A stretch of DNA of 35,348 bases, from positions 1-35,348 of the IMG/VR virus record IMGVR_UViG_3300008952_003043; one strand, given 5' to 3'. Positions 19,802 to 25,857 of the stretch are shown piece by piece. The DNA is from a virus. The position numbers were made by a program, and so were the translations under genes. Below the pieces are notes generated by a model. It had not been told where the DNA came from. It did no database searches and worked only from the letters and a program-made list of their open reading frames with translations. How positions within the stretch are numbered: position 1 is the first letter of the stretch; each line of letters begins with the position of its first letter.

Positions 19802-20073
19802 TCTTAGTACTGACTATTGCTTTCTTCACGTGGTTGATGATCCGATGGGGAGTCGAGCGGCATGACGCCATAGAAGCACACTTCAATGTTGGGAGCATGA
19901 CGATCGATGAGAAGCGAAGGGTGCTCGAGCGATATTTCGCACAGTATCCGGACTATGAGGATTACTTTCTTGCGCTCCCGCCGCCGGCTCAGCGTCAGAT
20001 AGTAGAGTCGATTTTGTCTAATCTAGATAGAGAAATGCAGATGAACAAGCCACGATGGTGGCAGAATGTGTGA
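19798..20073 (+). CDS. Membrane-anchored protein, 91 aa
   Basis: ATGA overlap with the previous gene. MILVLTIAFFTWLMIRWGVE is an N-terminal anchor; the remainder is a soluble helical domain (MTIDEKRRVLERYFAQYPDY, PPPAQRQIVESILSNLDREM). Function unknown; co-translated with the repeat-motif protein. Confidence 0.7.
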   Translation: MILVLTIAFFTWLMIRWGVERHDAIEAHFNVGSMTIDEKRRVLERYFAQYPDYEDYFLALPPPAQRQIVESILSNLDREMQMNKPRWWQNV

Positions 20074-20119
20074 GGGTAAGCCCATGTGGAAGTAATAGAT
20101 CGCTATAACAATAACAAAG

Positions 20120-20254
20120 TAACTGCCCCATAGGGGAGCGACTATATAAAGGTAAGGTAGCCGAGAGACTGCCGAGGTCTGAGTATGCTGATCGGGAGAT
20201 GTTGATAGTCGTAGAGGCATCAATGATCGATTAGACAGGCCATCTCTCCCTTTT
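20120..20254 (+). ncRNA. Candidate structured RNA with terminator-like end
   Basis: Between 20074 and 20255 there is no gene. Visible: CCCC-ATA-GGGG hairpin near 20126-20136, AGAC/GTCT around 20167-20180, and GGGAGA (20194-20199) pairing with TCTCCC (20245-20250) enclosing GTTGAT/ATCAAT, followed by TTTT at 20251-20254. TATATAAAGG at 20144 may be a -10-like word. Either a branched terminator for the upstream operon or a separate small RNA. Confidence 0.4.
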
Positions 20255-20255
20255 A

Positions 20256-20283
20256 TGTAAGACAGCTCCACACGTGATATAAT
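20256..20283 (+). promoter_or_regulatory. Phage-family promoter P18
   Basis: TGTAAG at 20256, TATAAT at 20278, then AAGAAAGTAAGGAAAGGAA; ATG 20335. Confidence 0.9.
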
Positions 20284-20334
20284 AAGAAAGTAAGGAAAGG
20301 AATCAACCCCGCTCACGCAGAACTGGAGTTCAGA

Positions 20335-20766
20335 ATGACCGACACCACCACTCGCTATGTCACCGTTGCAGAAACCCTCGCAGTGGTGGGTCCGCGTGAG
20401 TACACGGAAGTGGAGTATCCCTACGGTTGCTCGTGCGGAGAGCAGTACCGCGCCGTGGAGTACGCGGTGGCATGCCGCAAGTGCCGCACCTATTCGATGG
20501 GTGGGCGTTGCCTGTATGTGACTGACGATCGCACCGGTGATATCGTGTGGGGCCGGTTGCCGACAGTGGCGGAGCAGATGGAGTACGAGGCGCAAGCTGA
20601 GCTCGATCGCGAGGAGTGGCTGGATGAGCTCGCTTGCCTGCGGGGCGAGGGAGAGCGGTACGAGCGCTTGGAGGCGGAGCGTCGCGAGGCTGAAGCACAG
20701 GCCGAGCGCGAGTTGATGGAAGATATCCTTTATGATATTCAGGATGGACTGATGGGGGTCGCATGA
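20335..20766 (+). CDS. Zinc-ribbon protein with acidic coiled coil, 143 aa
   Basis: C32-x-C34 (GCSCGEQ) and C47-x-x-C50 (CRKCRTY) form a plausible four-cysteine zinc site. From about residue 78 the protein is an Arg/Glu-rich helix (REEWLDELACLRGEGERYER onward). Zinc ribbons of this type bind nucleic acid or proteins; target unknown. The gene ends in a 4-base overlap with the next. Confidence 0.7.
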   Translation: MTDTTTRYVTVAETLAVVGPREYTEVEYPYGCSCGEQYRAVEYAVACRKCRTYSMGGRCLYVTDDRTGDIVWGRLPTVAEQMEYEAQAELDREEWLDELACLRGEGERYERLEAERREAEAQAERELMEDILYDIQDGLMGVA

Positions 20767-20876
20767 TTGGTTGGTTGATGATTGCTTGCTTGGTAGGCGG
20801 AATGACGTGGTTCTTCGCTGCCTTTGCGTATACAGTGTTAATGTGGTCAAAGAATCGCAGGGAGAGAGCTAAGTGA
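20763..20876 (+). CDS. Single-helix membrane peptide, 37 aa
   Basis: MIGWLMIACLVGGMTWFFAA to about residue 28 is a hydrophobic helix, followed by a basic tail WSKNRRERAK. ATG overlaps the previous TGA and its stop overlaps the next GTG. Function unknown. Confidence 0.7.
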   Translation: MIGWLMIACLVGGMTWFFAAFAYTVLMWSKNRRERAK

Positions 20877-21079
20877 CAGTGGGTGACCTGGTCAAGTGGA
20901 CCTGGTATCTAGACGGAGTTGGAACTCCGACGAAACTATCAGGCATCGTAGTTGGCTCGCGGGTGGCGAAGACTGACCGTGAGAAGGTTATGATATACAG
21001 CGTCCTCTGTAATGACGGTCATGTCGACGATGTAAGAGAGGACGTTCCAACGTTGGAGTTGATCAATGAAAGTAGGTGA
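20873..21079 (+). CDS. SH3-like minigene protein, 68 aa (second array)
   Basis: GTG start gives MTVGDLVKWTWYLDGVGTP, then SGIVVGSRVAK, VMIYSVLCNDGHVDD and end LELINESR. Preceded by GGGAGAGAGCTAA. Its last 14 bases hold the next start, ATGAAAGTAGGTGA. Function unknown. Confidence 0.78.
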   Translation: MTVGDLVKWTWYLDGVGTPTKLSGIVVGSRVAKTDREKVMIYSVLCNDGHVDDVREDVPTLELINESR

Positions 21080-21221
21080 CATAGTGAGGCATGTGAAGAC
21101 AGGTGATGTCGCACTGGTGACTCAGTTGTGGGACAAAGGACACAATCGCGGAGTAGTAGAGGTCGTGCACAAGGGATCGCTAGTGAGGTGGTTCAGGACG
21201 TCGACGAAACCCGTCAACTAA
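21066..21221 (+). CDS. SH3-like minigene protein, 51 aa
   Basis: MKVGDIVRHVKTGDVALVTQ then WDKGHNRGVVEVVHKGSLVR and a basic end RWFRTSTKPVN. Shorter than most and without the LEV-type end, so possibly truncated. TAA at 21219-21221 sits two bases before the -35 of P19. Function unknown. Confidence 0.72.
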   Translation: MKVGDIVRHVKTGDVALVTQLWDKGHNRGVVEVVHKGSLVRWFRTSTKPVN

Positions 21222-21222
21222 G

Positions 21223-21250
21223 TGTAAGATACATCGAGGTGGGGTATAAT
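21223..21250 (+). promoter_or_regulatory. Phage-family promoter P19
   Basis: TGTAAG at 21223, TATAAT at 21245, AAGAATGTAAGGAAGGAAA, then leader word CTCTCACCAAGAGG before ATG 21302. Confidence 0.9.
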
Positions 21251-21301
21251 AAGAATGTAAGGAAGGAAATACCTTACGTCACTCTCACCAAGAGGTATCA
21301 A

Positions 21302-21397
21302 ATGAAACAGGTTCTCGAAGGAATCGTAGCAATCGCAGCCATCCCCGCAGTCATCGCGGTCGTGATTAATCTCAACATGTGCCTTCACGGCTGCTGA
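21302..21397 (+). CDS. Single-helix membrane peptide, 31 aa
   Basis: MKQVLEGIVAIAAIPAVIAV is a hydrophobic helix, ending NLNMCLHGC. CCAAGAGG upstream. First gene after P19, in the same position as the peptides at 22075 and 22992; the peptide at 22992 shares the C-terminal pattern C-x-H-x-C (MCLHGC against LCKHC). Function unknown. Confidence 0.65.
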   Translation: MKQVLEGIVAIAAIPAVIAVVINLNMCLHGC

Positions 21398-21407
21398 AGG
21401 GGAGATG

Positions 21408-21614
21408 ATGAAAGTCGGTGACATCGTACGAATCAAGGGCAACTTTCAGGTGCAGCATGCATCAGAAGAAGTGTGGCCAGAGGTGTATGGTCAGATCGGC
21501 GTGATAGTCGCACTGGCCAAGCGTCTCTATATTCCAGCCGCCAAAGTCATGGTTCTGGGTGAGGTCGCTGAGTTCGACATCGATGAGTTGGAGCTGGTCA
21601 ATGCCGAAGCGTAG
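21408..21614 (+). CDS. SH3-like minigene protein, 68 aa
   Basis: ATG 21408 (seven bases after AAGGGGAG) gives MKVGDIVRIKGNFQVQHASE; ATG 21405 would add one Met. Then GQIGVIVALAKRL, KVMVLGEVAEFD and end ELELVNAEA. The last 14 bases carry the next ATG. Function unknown. Confidence 0.78.
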   Translation: MKVGDIVRIKGNFQVQHASEEVWPEVYGQIGVIVALAKRLYIPAAKVMVLGEVAEFDIDELELVNAEA

Positions 21615-21810
21615 TGGTGCACCAGACGTCGGTGATATGGTCGCTGAGCGAGTTGGGCTGCGGCGAGCGACCGGTCTTGTTCTGGCTAGCTGGTTGGAAA
21701 CAGAGTCAGGGATTGGCATAGACGAACAAAGGTTCGAGGTCCTTTGGGCTGACGGTGTGATAGGCGAGCACATTGAGGATCAACTGGAGAAGATCAATGC
21801 AAGTCGGTGA
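21601..21810 (+). CDS. SH3-like minigene protein, 69 aa
   Basis: ATG 21601 lies in the 14-base overlap. MPKRSGAPDVGDMVAERVGL has an N-terminal extension of about eight residues before the V-G-D-M-V motif. Then GLVLASWLE, FEVLWADGVIGEH and end QLEKINASR. Function unknown. Confidence 0.75.
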   Translation: MPKRSGAPDVGDMVAERVGLRRATGLVLASWLETESGIGIDEQRFEVLWADGVIGEHIEDQLEKINASR

Positions 21811-21997
21811 TCTTGTACAGAATCTAAACTCCGAGTCTAGGATGCCCGGTGTTATTGTCGATATCGAATCGCGGCCGCTGGAAGGCGGATCATGCGGAGG
21901 AACGTTCGAAGCTCCTGTAGTTCTATGGTCAGATGGCCGATGCGGCTGGATCATGCCTAACATGGTGAGGGTGGTAGAAAACAAAAGCGACGTGTAA
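21797..21997 (+). CDS. SH3-like minigene protein, 66 aa
   Basis: ATGCAAGTCGGTGA is shared with the upstream end. MQVGDLVQNLNSESRMPGVI, then GGSCGGTFEAPVVLWSDGRC hairpin, GWIMPNMVRVVENKSDV. The last codons GTG TAA overprint the -35 of P20. The Cys/Gly insert resembles that of the paralog at 3795. Function unknown. Confidence 0.78.
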   Translation: MQVGDLVQNLNSESRMPGVIVDIESRPLEGGSCGGTFEAPVVLWSDGRCGWIMPNMVRVVENKSDV

Positions 21998-22020
21998 GAT
22001 GAGACCATGTGGGGTATAAT
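21993..22020 (+). promoter_or_regulatory. Phage-family promoter P20
   Basis: TGTAAG at 21993, TATAAT at 22015, AAGAATGTAGGGATGG, then leader word CTCCTCACCAAGGAAA before ATG 22075. Confidence 0.9.
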
Positions 22021-22074
22021 AAGAATGTAGGGATGGTCCTACAACAAAACGCGCTCCTCACCAAGGAAAACAAA

Positions 22075-22173
22075 ATGTCAAAACAACGCCTCTCAGAACT
22101 AATCATGCTCGGATACTCATCCGGAATCGGCATCGTCGCCGTCTTGCTCGCAGCCTCATCGGCCTGGGCGTAA
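22075..22173 (+). CDS. Small membrane or exported peptide, 32 aa
   Basis: MSKQRLSELIMLGYSSGIGI then a hydrophobic end VAVLLAASSAWA. Either a single membrane helix or a signal-like peptide ending A-W-A. CCAAGGAAAA is the ribosome binding site. First gene after P20. Function unknown. Confidence 0.65.
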   Translation: MSKQRLSELIMLGYSSGIGIVAVLLAASSAWA

Positions 22174-22182
22174 AGGATTATC

Positions 22183-22365
22183 ATGCACAGGGTTGGAGAT
22201 ACTGTCGTACATAAAGACTACCCGTCACAATTGGGTCGGGTGGTTGCGAAGCATAAGAGTACCGGTCTCAATGGTGCTATTATCTATCTCGTCAGGTGGA
22301 ACAGATCGGGAGATTGCTCTCGACACATTGGTTTTGCTTTGAAAGTCGCATTCAAAAAGCTGTAG
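22183..22365 (+). CDS. SH3-like minigene protein, 60 aa
   Basis: MHRVGDTVVHKDYPSQLGRV, then VVAKHKSTG, IIYLVRWNRSGDC and end ALKVAFKKL. R-V-G-D-T-V-V replaces K-V-G-D-L-V. AAGGATTATC upstream is the ribosome binding site. More basic than its paralogs. Function unknown. Confidence 0.72.
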   Translation: MHRVGDTVVHKDYPSQLGRVVAKHKSTGLNGAIIYLVRWNRSGDCSRHIGFALKVAFKKL

Positions 22366-22377
22366 TAGGAGAAGTTG

Positions 22378-22500
22378 ATGCAGGAATACGGAACGAAAGA
22401 AAAGATTTGGGATGCTGTCGCATGCGTGATGTTTGCGATATCATTCTTTGTGCTGACGTGGGTCGCATTCGCGATGGACGTGATCACGACAGGGATGTGA
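22378..22500 (+). CDS. Single-helix membrane peptide, 40 aa
   Basis: ATG 22378 has TAGGAGAAGTTG upstream. MQEYGTKEKIWDAVACVMFA then hydrophobic ISFFVLTWVAFAMDVITTGM. One transmembrane helix with a charged N-terminal part. Stop overlaps the next ATG (TGATG). Function unknown. Confidence 0.7.
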   Translation: MQEYGTKEKIWDAVACVMFAISFFVLTWVAFAMDVITTGM

Positions 22501-22784
22501 TGCCGAGGAAGAGAAGAGTAATCGATGGGTATGGGATGATCGTTGTCTATGAAGAGACAACCACAACCCAGTGGGTGCAGATGGTAGGTGAAGCAATGGT
22601 CCGCTGCGATGACGCAGCTAAGAAGACCGGGAGAGGTGCTTGGATCGTCTTCGAGCCGGGGAGGACTCAGTCCTGGTTCGGGGGAGAACCCGCGAATCTC
22701 TTGGGCACTGCCAAGATCGATCCCACGCTTTGGATCCGCGACGAGTGGGTGCGGAAAACCGAATACGAAAAAGATGTGAGTTAG
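22500..22784 (+). CDS. Hypothetical protein, 94 aa
   Basis: ATG 22500 by 1-base overlap; MPRKRRVIDGYGMIVVYEET, then TTTTQWVQMVGEAMVRCDDA and IVFEPGRTQSWFGG, ending KTEYEKDVS. Alpha/beta soluble protein, not recognised. The upstream ribosome binding site is poor, so it is probably coupled. Confidence 0.62.
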   Translation: MPRKRRVIDGYGMIVVYEETTTTQWVQMVGEAMVRCDDAAKKTGRGAWIVFEPGRTQSWFGGEPANLLGTAKIDPTLWIRDEWVRKTEYEKDVS

Positions 22785-22792
22785 GGTGATAA

Positions 22793-22909
22793 GTGGAAAA
22801 AGAAAAACATCCAACGTTGTTTGAGTTTGTCGTAGGAGTATGGTTGCTCATTGCCGGGATTGTCTGGGTGTGCAACGAAGTGATCCCGACAATCAGGAAC
22901 TTCCTGTAA
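22793..22909 (+). CDS. Single-helix membrane peptide, 38 aa
   Basis: GTG 22793 gives (V/M)EKEKHPTLFEFVVGVWLL continuing to one hydrophobic helix and end IPTIRNFL. TTAGGGTGATAA upstream. Its CTG TAA overprints the -35 of P21, which supports this reading frame. Function unknown. Confidence 0.65.
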   Translation: MEKEKHPTLFEFVVGVWLLIAGIVWVCNEVIPTIRNFL

Positions 22910-22932
22910 GATGAGCCCGGGTGGGGTATAAT
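22905..22932 (+). promoter_or_regulatory. Phage-family promoter P21
   Basis: TGTAAG at 22905, TATAAT at 22927, AAGAATGTAAGGAAGGAAA, then leader word CTCCTCACCAAGGAAA before ATG 22992. Confidence 0.9.
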
Positions 22933-22991
22933 AAGAATGTAAGGAAGGAAATACTTCAAGTCCTTACAAACCTCCTCACCAAGGAAACATC

Positions 22992-23102
22992 ATGAACCTC
23001 CTCAAGAACTACAAAGAACGAATCGAAGGCCTCCTCATCCTCGGCGTGCTGCCGATGGCAGTGATTGGCGCACAGATCCTCGACCTCTGTAAGCACTGCT
23101 AA
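22992..23102 (+). CDS. Single-helix membrane peptide, 36 aa
   Basis: MNLLKNYKERIEGLLILGVL then a hydrophobic segment PMAVIGAQILDL and end CKHC. CCAAGGAAAC upstream. First gene after P21. TAATG overlap with the next minigene. Function unknown. Confidence 0.68.
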   Translation: MNLLKNYKERIEGLLILGVLPMAVIGAQILDLCKHC

Positions 23103-23254
23103 TGGAAGTAGGTGATCTGGTAAAGCATAAACGGTTTAACATCTGTTATTTGGTGACCAAAGTTGACAATTCAGCAATGGTGGGTGTCTTAGAAGCTGGT
23201 GAAATAAGGTACATAGCACAAGAATGGCTGGAGGTGGTAAGTGAAAGTCGGTGA
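23102..23254 (+). CDS. SH3-like minigene protein, 50 aa
   Basis: MEVGDLVKHKRFNICYLVTK, then AMVGVLEAGEIRYIAQEW and end LEVVSESR. Very compact but complete by the family pattern, giving a minimal unit of about 50 residues. 14-base overlap with the next gene. Function unknown. Confidence 0.76.
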   Translation: MEVGDLVKHKRFNICYLVTKVDNSAMVGVLEAGEIRYIAQEWLEVVSESR

Positions 23255-23459
23255 CTATGTCTATGACTGGGACTTCGGCCTGCTAGGGCTGATCGTAGAC
23301 AAGCTGCCCTGTAATAGCTTTGTTCTCCTGTATGAGGATGGTGAGCAGGGCGAGGCATTTGAGAATGCACTCAGCCACCCGGTCAAAGTAGGTCTGTGCG
23401 CTGAAGAGGGGGCGCCCCGGGGCGCGGGCTCTCACCCAGCAAGGGCGCCCCTACCATAG
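23241..23459 (+). CDS. SH3-like minigene protein with abnormal C-terminus, 72 aa
   Basis: GTGAAAGTCGGTGA start gives MKVGDYVYDWDFGLLGLIVD, then FVLLYEDGEQGEAF. The expected final strand is absent: after about residue 50 the frame enters the GC-rich block and reads EEGAPRGAGSHPARAPLP. The cassette was probably cut by insertion or expansion of that block. Last member of the second array. Confidence 0.6.
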   Translation: MKVGDYVYDWDFGLLGLIVDKLPCNSFVLLYEDGEQGEAFENALSHPVKVGLCAEEGAPRGAGSHPARAPLP

Positions 23460-23605
23460 CCCTAGGGGGCCTACCCCTCTCTGCCATAGGGGGCCCGGCC
23501 CCGGGCGCTACCCCCTAGAGCCTAGGGCCCCCCACCCTGGAGGGCGGGGCCCCCTGGCCCCCTGTAATCAGTCGGGGCGTACCCCCTGGGAGGGGCCTAA
23601 GTCTA
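23395..23605 (+). repeat. GC-rich palindromic block
   Basis: Runs of G or C and self-complementary words: GGGGCGCCCCGGGGCGC near 23408, CCCTAGGGGGCC near 23460, ATAGGGGGCCCGGCCCCGGG near 23486, CCCCCTAGAGCCTAGGGCC near 23511, and TACCCCCTGGGAGGGGCC near 23580. No gene. It is much more GC-rich than its neighbours and could fold into several long stems. Possible replication pause site, structural RNA or recombination scar. Confidence 0.7.
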
Positions 23606-23831
23606 CGCATTTTTTTCCGGAGAATTTTCCGAAAACTTTTTATCCCTTCAACGAAGAGAACTAAAATAGCTGCGCTATTGAAAACTGGAAATGGCCAAAC
23701 TCAAAAATTTCTTCCGGAGAAAAATTGGAAAACTTTTTAAAAAGTTTGTACACAAGCGGTCAGTACAGTAATATATTCTATCTGGCAGAAGAAACCAGGT
23801 ACCAAGTTCAGTTCAATAATTAGGAGAACAC
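23606..23831 (+). repeat. AT-rich block with 28-base direct repeats and a palindrome
   Basis: Two 28-base copies at 23615-23642 and 23712-23739 share TTCCGGAGAA at the left and GAAAACTTTTTA at the right and differ only in the six central bases. Nearly midway lies AATAGC-TGC-GCTATT (23665-23679), a perfect 15-base palindrome. No gene. The pattern of GC-rich stems beside an AT-rich repeat region resembles a replication origin or partition site. TGTACA at 23747 and TATATT at 23772 may form a promoter for the gene at 23832. Confidence 0.6.
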
Positions 23832-24065
23832 ATGAATTATAGCAAGACTAAGTCAACTAAGCGCTTCACCTTTGGTGTGAGTCGCAATTCCACCTCTCAC
23901 AAGGCGGGATCGAATATTGTCACCATCGCCACAAACGGTGACACGGATCGATACAGCTACGGCACAACTCAGCTCAACCTAACGGTTCGTGAGGCTCAAG
24001 CGCTTAACAGCTTCCTCAACGAGCAGTTCAAGGACGACACGAGCCCCGGTAGTCTTGACATCTGA
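23832..24065 (+). CDS. Hypothetical small basic protein, 77 aa
   Basis: TTAGGAGAACAC is a strong ribosome binding site. MNYSKTKSTKRFTFGVSRNS is basic and Ser/Thr-rich; then IVTIATNGDTDRYSYGTTQL and a helix LTVREAQALNSFLNEQFKDD. Beta sheet plus helix fold likely. Single-gene unit ending in a terminator. Not recognised. Confidence 0.7.
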   Translation: MNYSKTKSTKRFTFGVSRNSTSHKAGSNIVTIATNGDTDRYSYGTTQLNLTVREAQALNSFLNEQFKDDTSPGSLDI

Positions 24066-24086
24066 TTCTAGTTGATCAAGTTGCTA

Positions 24087-24119
24087 GGGACGCAGGGTAA
24101 AACCTGCGTCCCTTTTTTT
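24087..24119 (+). terminator. Rho-independent terminator
   Basis: Perfect 10-base stem GGGACGCAGG / CCTGCGTCCC with loop GTAAAA, followed by seven T residues. Closes the unit at 23832. Confidence 0.95.
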
Positions 24120-24171
24120 ATTTTTAGTGAGCGTTGTGAATAATTAATTGTATTGGGCTAGGAGAAAGTCA

Positions 24172-24741
24172 ATGGATCCAAACACTGCAGCAGCCGTTAT
24201 CATAGATAGCTTAGGCGCGATGCGTCTTAAAGCAGCAGATGACGATGAATTTCTCGATATGGTTACAGACGAAACATGGAAAATGAGAAAAGAGCTTGGC
24301 CTCATAGGAGATACCAATTGGCCATACGCGGTCGAGGAAGCGATCAGAGGCCTACTTGGAATAGAGCACACACGCAGAGAGCCAGAACACTGGTATGGCG
24401 AATCAGGTGTCGCTAATGAAGGTGCAATCAAGCTAACACGGAACACACTCAGATCGCTTATCAAGGAAGAATTATCTCGTTTAGTCGAGGATCCCCATGG
24501 AGGGGGACATACTCAGGGCAACGGGCCGACCTTTACCGGAGCGGGCCCCGGGGCACATCCTCTCCGAGGTTTCTCCGACGATGATGACCCACATGGAGAT
24601 GCAGCAGAGGTCGACCGAGGTTTCATCGACGGATACGAAGGAGTGCCTCGCGCAGAGAACGCGACAGCAGACTATGACATAGGCTTCGAGCAAGGACAGA
24701 TGCATGCTCGATCAGAAGAAGAAAAAGGCCCACGACGATGA
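24172..24741 (+). CDS. Helical-tag family protein, tag internal, 189 aa
   Basis: ATG 24172 follows TAGGAGAAAG. Residues 1-80 are a helical acidic domain. Residues 87-104 contain KLTRNTLRSLIKEELSRL, the tag that starts at least four following proteins. The C-terminal part is Gly/Asp/His-rich and ends DYDIGFEQGQMHAR. Tag and C-terminus parallel the next gene, so the two are paralogs. In T4-like phages N-terminal amphipathic peptides target internal proteins to the prohead; a similar role here is a hypothesis. Confidence 0.72.
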   Translation: MDPNTAAAVIIDSLGAMRLKAADDDEFLDMVTDETWKMRKELGLIGDTNWPYAVEEAIRGLLGIEHTRREPEHWYGESGVANEGAIKLTRNTLRSLIKEELSRLVEDPHGGGHTQGNGPTFTGAGPGAHPLRGFSDDDDPHGDAAEVDRGFIDGYEGVPRAENATADYDIGFEQGQMHARSEEEKGPRR

Positions 24742-25280
24742 TAACACTCGACCAAGCAGCATTGATGGTGATCGAAGACTATGCCGCTCATCATACCGAC
24801 AGCGACGTCGAGGCAGCCAAGTCCGAGCTAAAAGCGCTTTATGACGAAGGTAGTGGCGAATTCGAAAAAGAATTTGACGAATCCGCATTTGTCATGGGTA
24901 AATCATCTTGGGAACGCAATCCGGATTACCATGAAGCGCTTAGAGATGAAGTCGAGGCCCTAATAGGTGTTCCGGGCTACAGTAACCAGATTAAAGGAGA
25001 GTCAGCTATGAAGCTAACACGCAATACGCTAAGACAGTTAATTAAAGAAGAGTTAAGTCGCTTAAACGAGAATGATCCACCTGGATACTCAAAAGATCAT
25101 CCAGCCTTCTCAGGAGATAAAGTAAGTGCAGGTGAGCTTGGTCACAGAGACGTATTCGATGGCATGCCTCAAAAGACAGAAGAAGAACTCATCGCATTAG
25201 GTTACACTAATGAGTGGGACTATGACGCCTACGTCGATGGTTATGAGCAAGGAATTCACGACAAGGGCTTTAAATCATGA
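24738..25280 (+). CDS. Helical-tag family protein, possible internal start, 180 aa
   Basis: ATGA overlap with the previous gene. Residues 1-88 are acidic helical. M91 begins MKLTRNTLRQLIKEELSRLN and has AAAGGAGAG correctly spaced upstream (ATG 25008), so a separate 90-residue product may be made. The C-terminus WDYDAYVDGYEQGIHDKGF matches the previous protein. It looks like two genes fused by loss of a stop. Confidence 0.72.
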   Translation: MITLDQAALMVIEDYAAHHTDSDVEAAKSELKALYDEGSGEFEKEFDESAFVMGKSSWERNPDYHEALRDEVEALIGVPGYSNQIKGESAMKLTRNTLRQLIKEELSRLNENDPPGYSKDHPAFSGDKVSAGELGHRDVFDGMPQKTEEELIALGYTNEWDYDAYVDGYEQGIHDKGFKS

Positions 25281-25636
25281 AACTCACTAAGAAGAGACTA
25301 CAGTCACTCATCAAAGAGGAGTTGAGTCTACTTGAGACCAACAAGGGTGTCGGAAAGAGCGGCAGACCATGGGCGCTGGATCCCATGACAGGACAGAAAC
25401 ACTGGGGCAAACTCCCAAGTGAAGACCACCCAGGAAATCCCACATCTGACGTTGAAAAAGAGGAAGCCGAGGAGACAAACGAGGCGGGCGACGCTTACTT
25501 CGTGATGGTCGATGACCTGGTCACATCCTTAGGGGGCAGGGTCGCTTCTAGAGTCAGCGGAACCGAGGATGAGGTCTACATCATGACAGGCGGGGAAGAA
25601 GGCATCACAGTCAAAGTCGTAAGGAGAGGCCGATGA
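25277..25636 (+). CDS. Helical-tag family protein, 119 aa
   Basis: Begins MKLTKKRLQSLIKEELSLLE and then a low-complexity hydrophilic middle (GKSGRPWALDPMTGQKHWGK), acidic run EKEEAEETNEAGD and a C-terminal alpha/beta segment with VYIMTGGEEGITVKVVRRG. Its first 26 bases are identical to those of the gene at 25633, evidence for recent duplication. Function unknown. Confidence 0.76.
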   Translation: MKLTKKRLQSLIKEELSLLETNKGVGKSGRPWALDPMTGQKHWGKLPSEDHPGNPTSDVEKEEAEETNEAGDAYFVMVDDLVTSLGGRVASRVSGTEDEVYIMTGGEEGITVKVVRRGR

Positions 25637-25857
25637 AACTCACTAAGAAGAGACTACAACAGATAATTGCAGAAGAGAAAGCACGCTTAGACGAGGCACC
25701 CAAGACGCCTGATGAGATGTTCGAGATGGCTAGGCAGCGTATTATTATCGCTATGGAGAAGCTAGAAGTCGATGATCATGTGGGCGTGCTCCCTGCTCTC
25801 GAGGAAGCGTTAGGTCTCATGAATCAAGCACAGACGAAAAAGATGCACGCCAAATGA
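25633..25857 (+). CDS. Helical-tag family protein, 74 aa
   Basis: MKLTKKRLQQIIAEEKARLD then all-helical MFEMARQRIIIAMEKLEVDD to the end. 4-base overlaps on both sides. The tag covers about a quarter of the protein. Function unknown. Confidence 0.76.
   Translation: MKLTKKRLQQIIAEEKARLDEAPKTPDEMFEMARQRIIIAMEKLEVDDHVGVLPALEEALGLMNQAQTKKMHAK

Noticed and set aside
20023-20850. Minus-strand frame across the 20.1-20.8 kb region
   Set aside because: It crosses a promoter, the structured gap and the zinc-ribbon gene; low-complexity and without motif.
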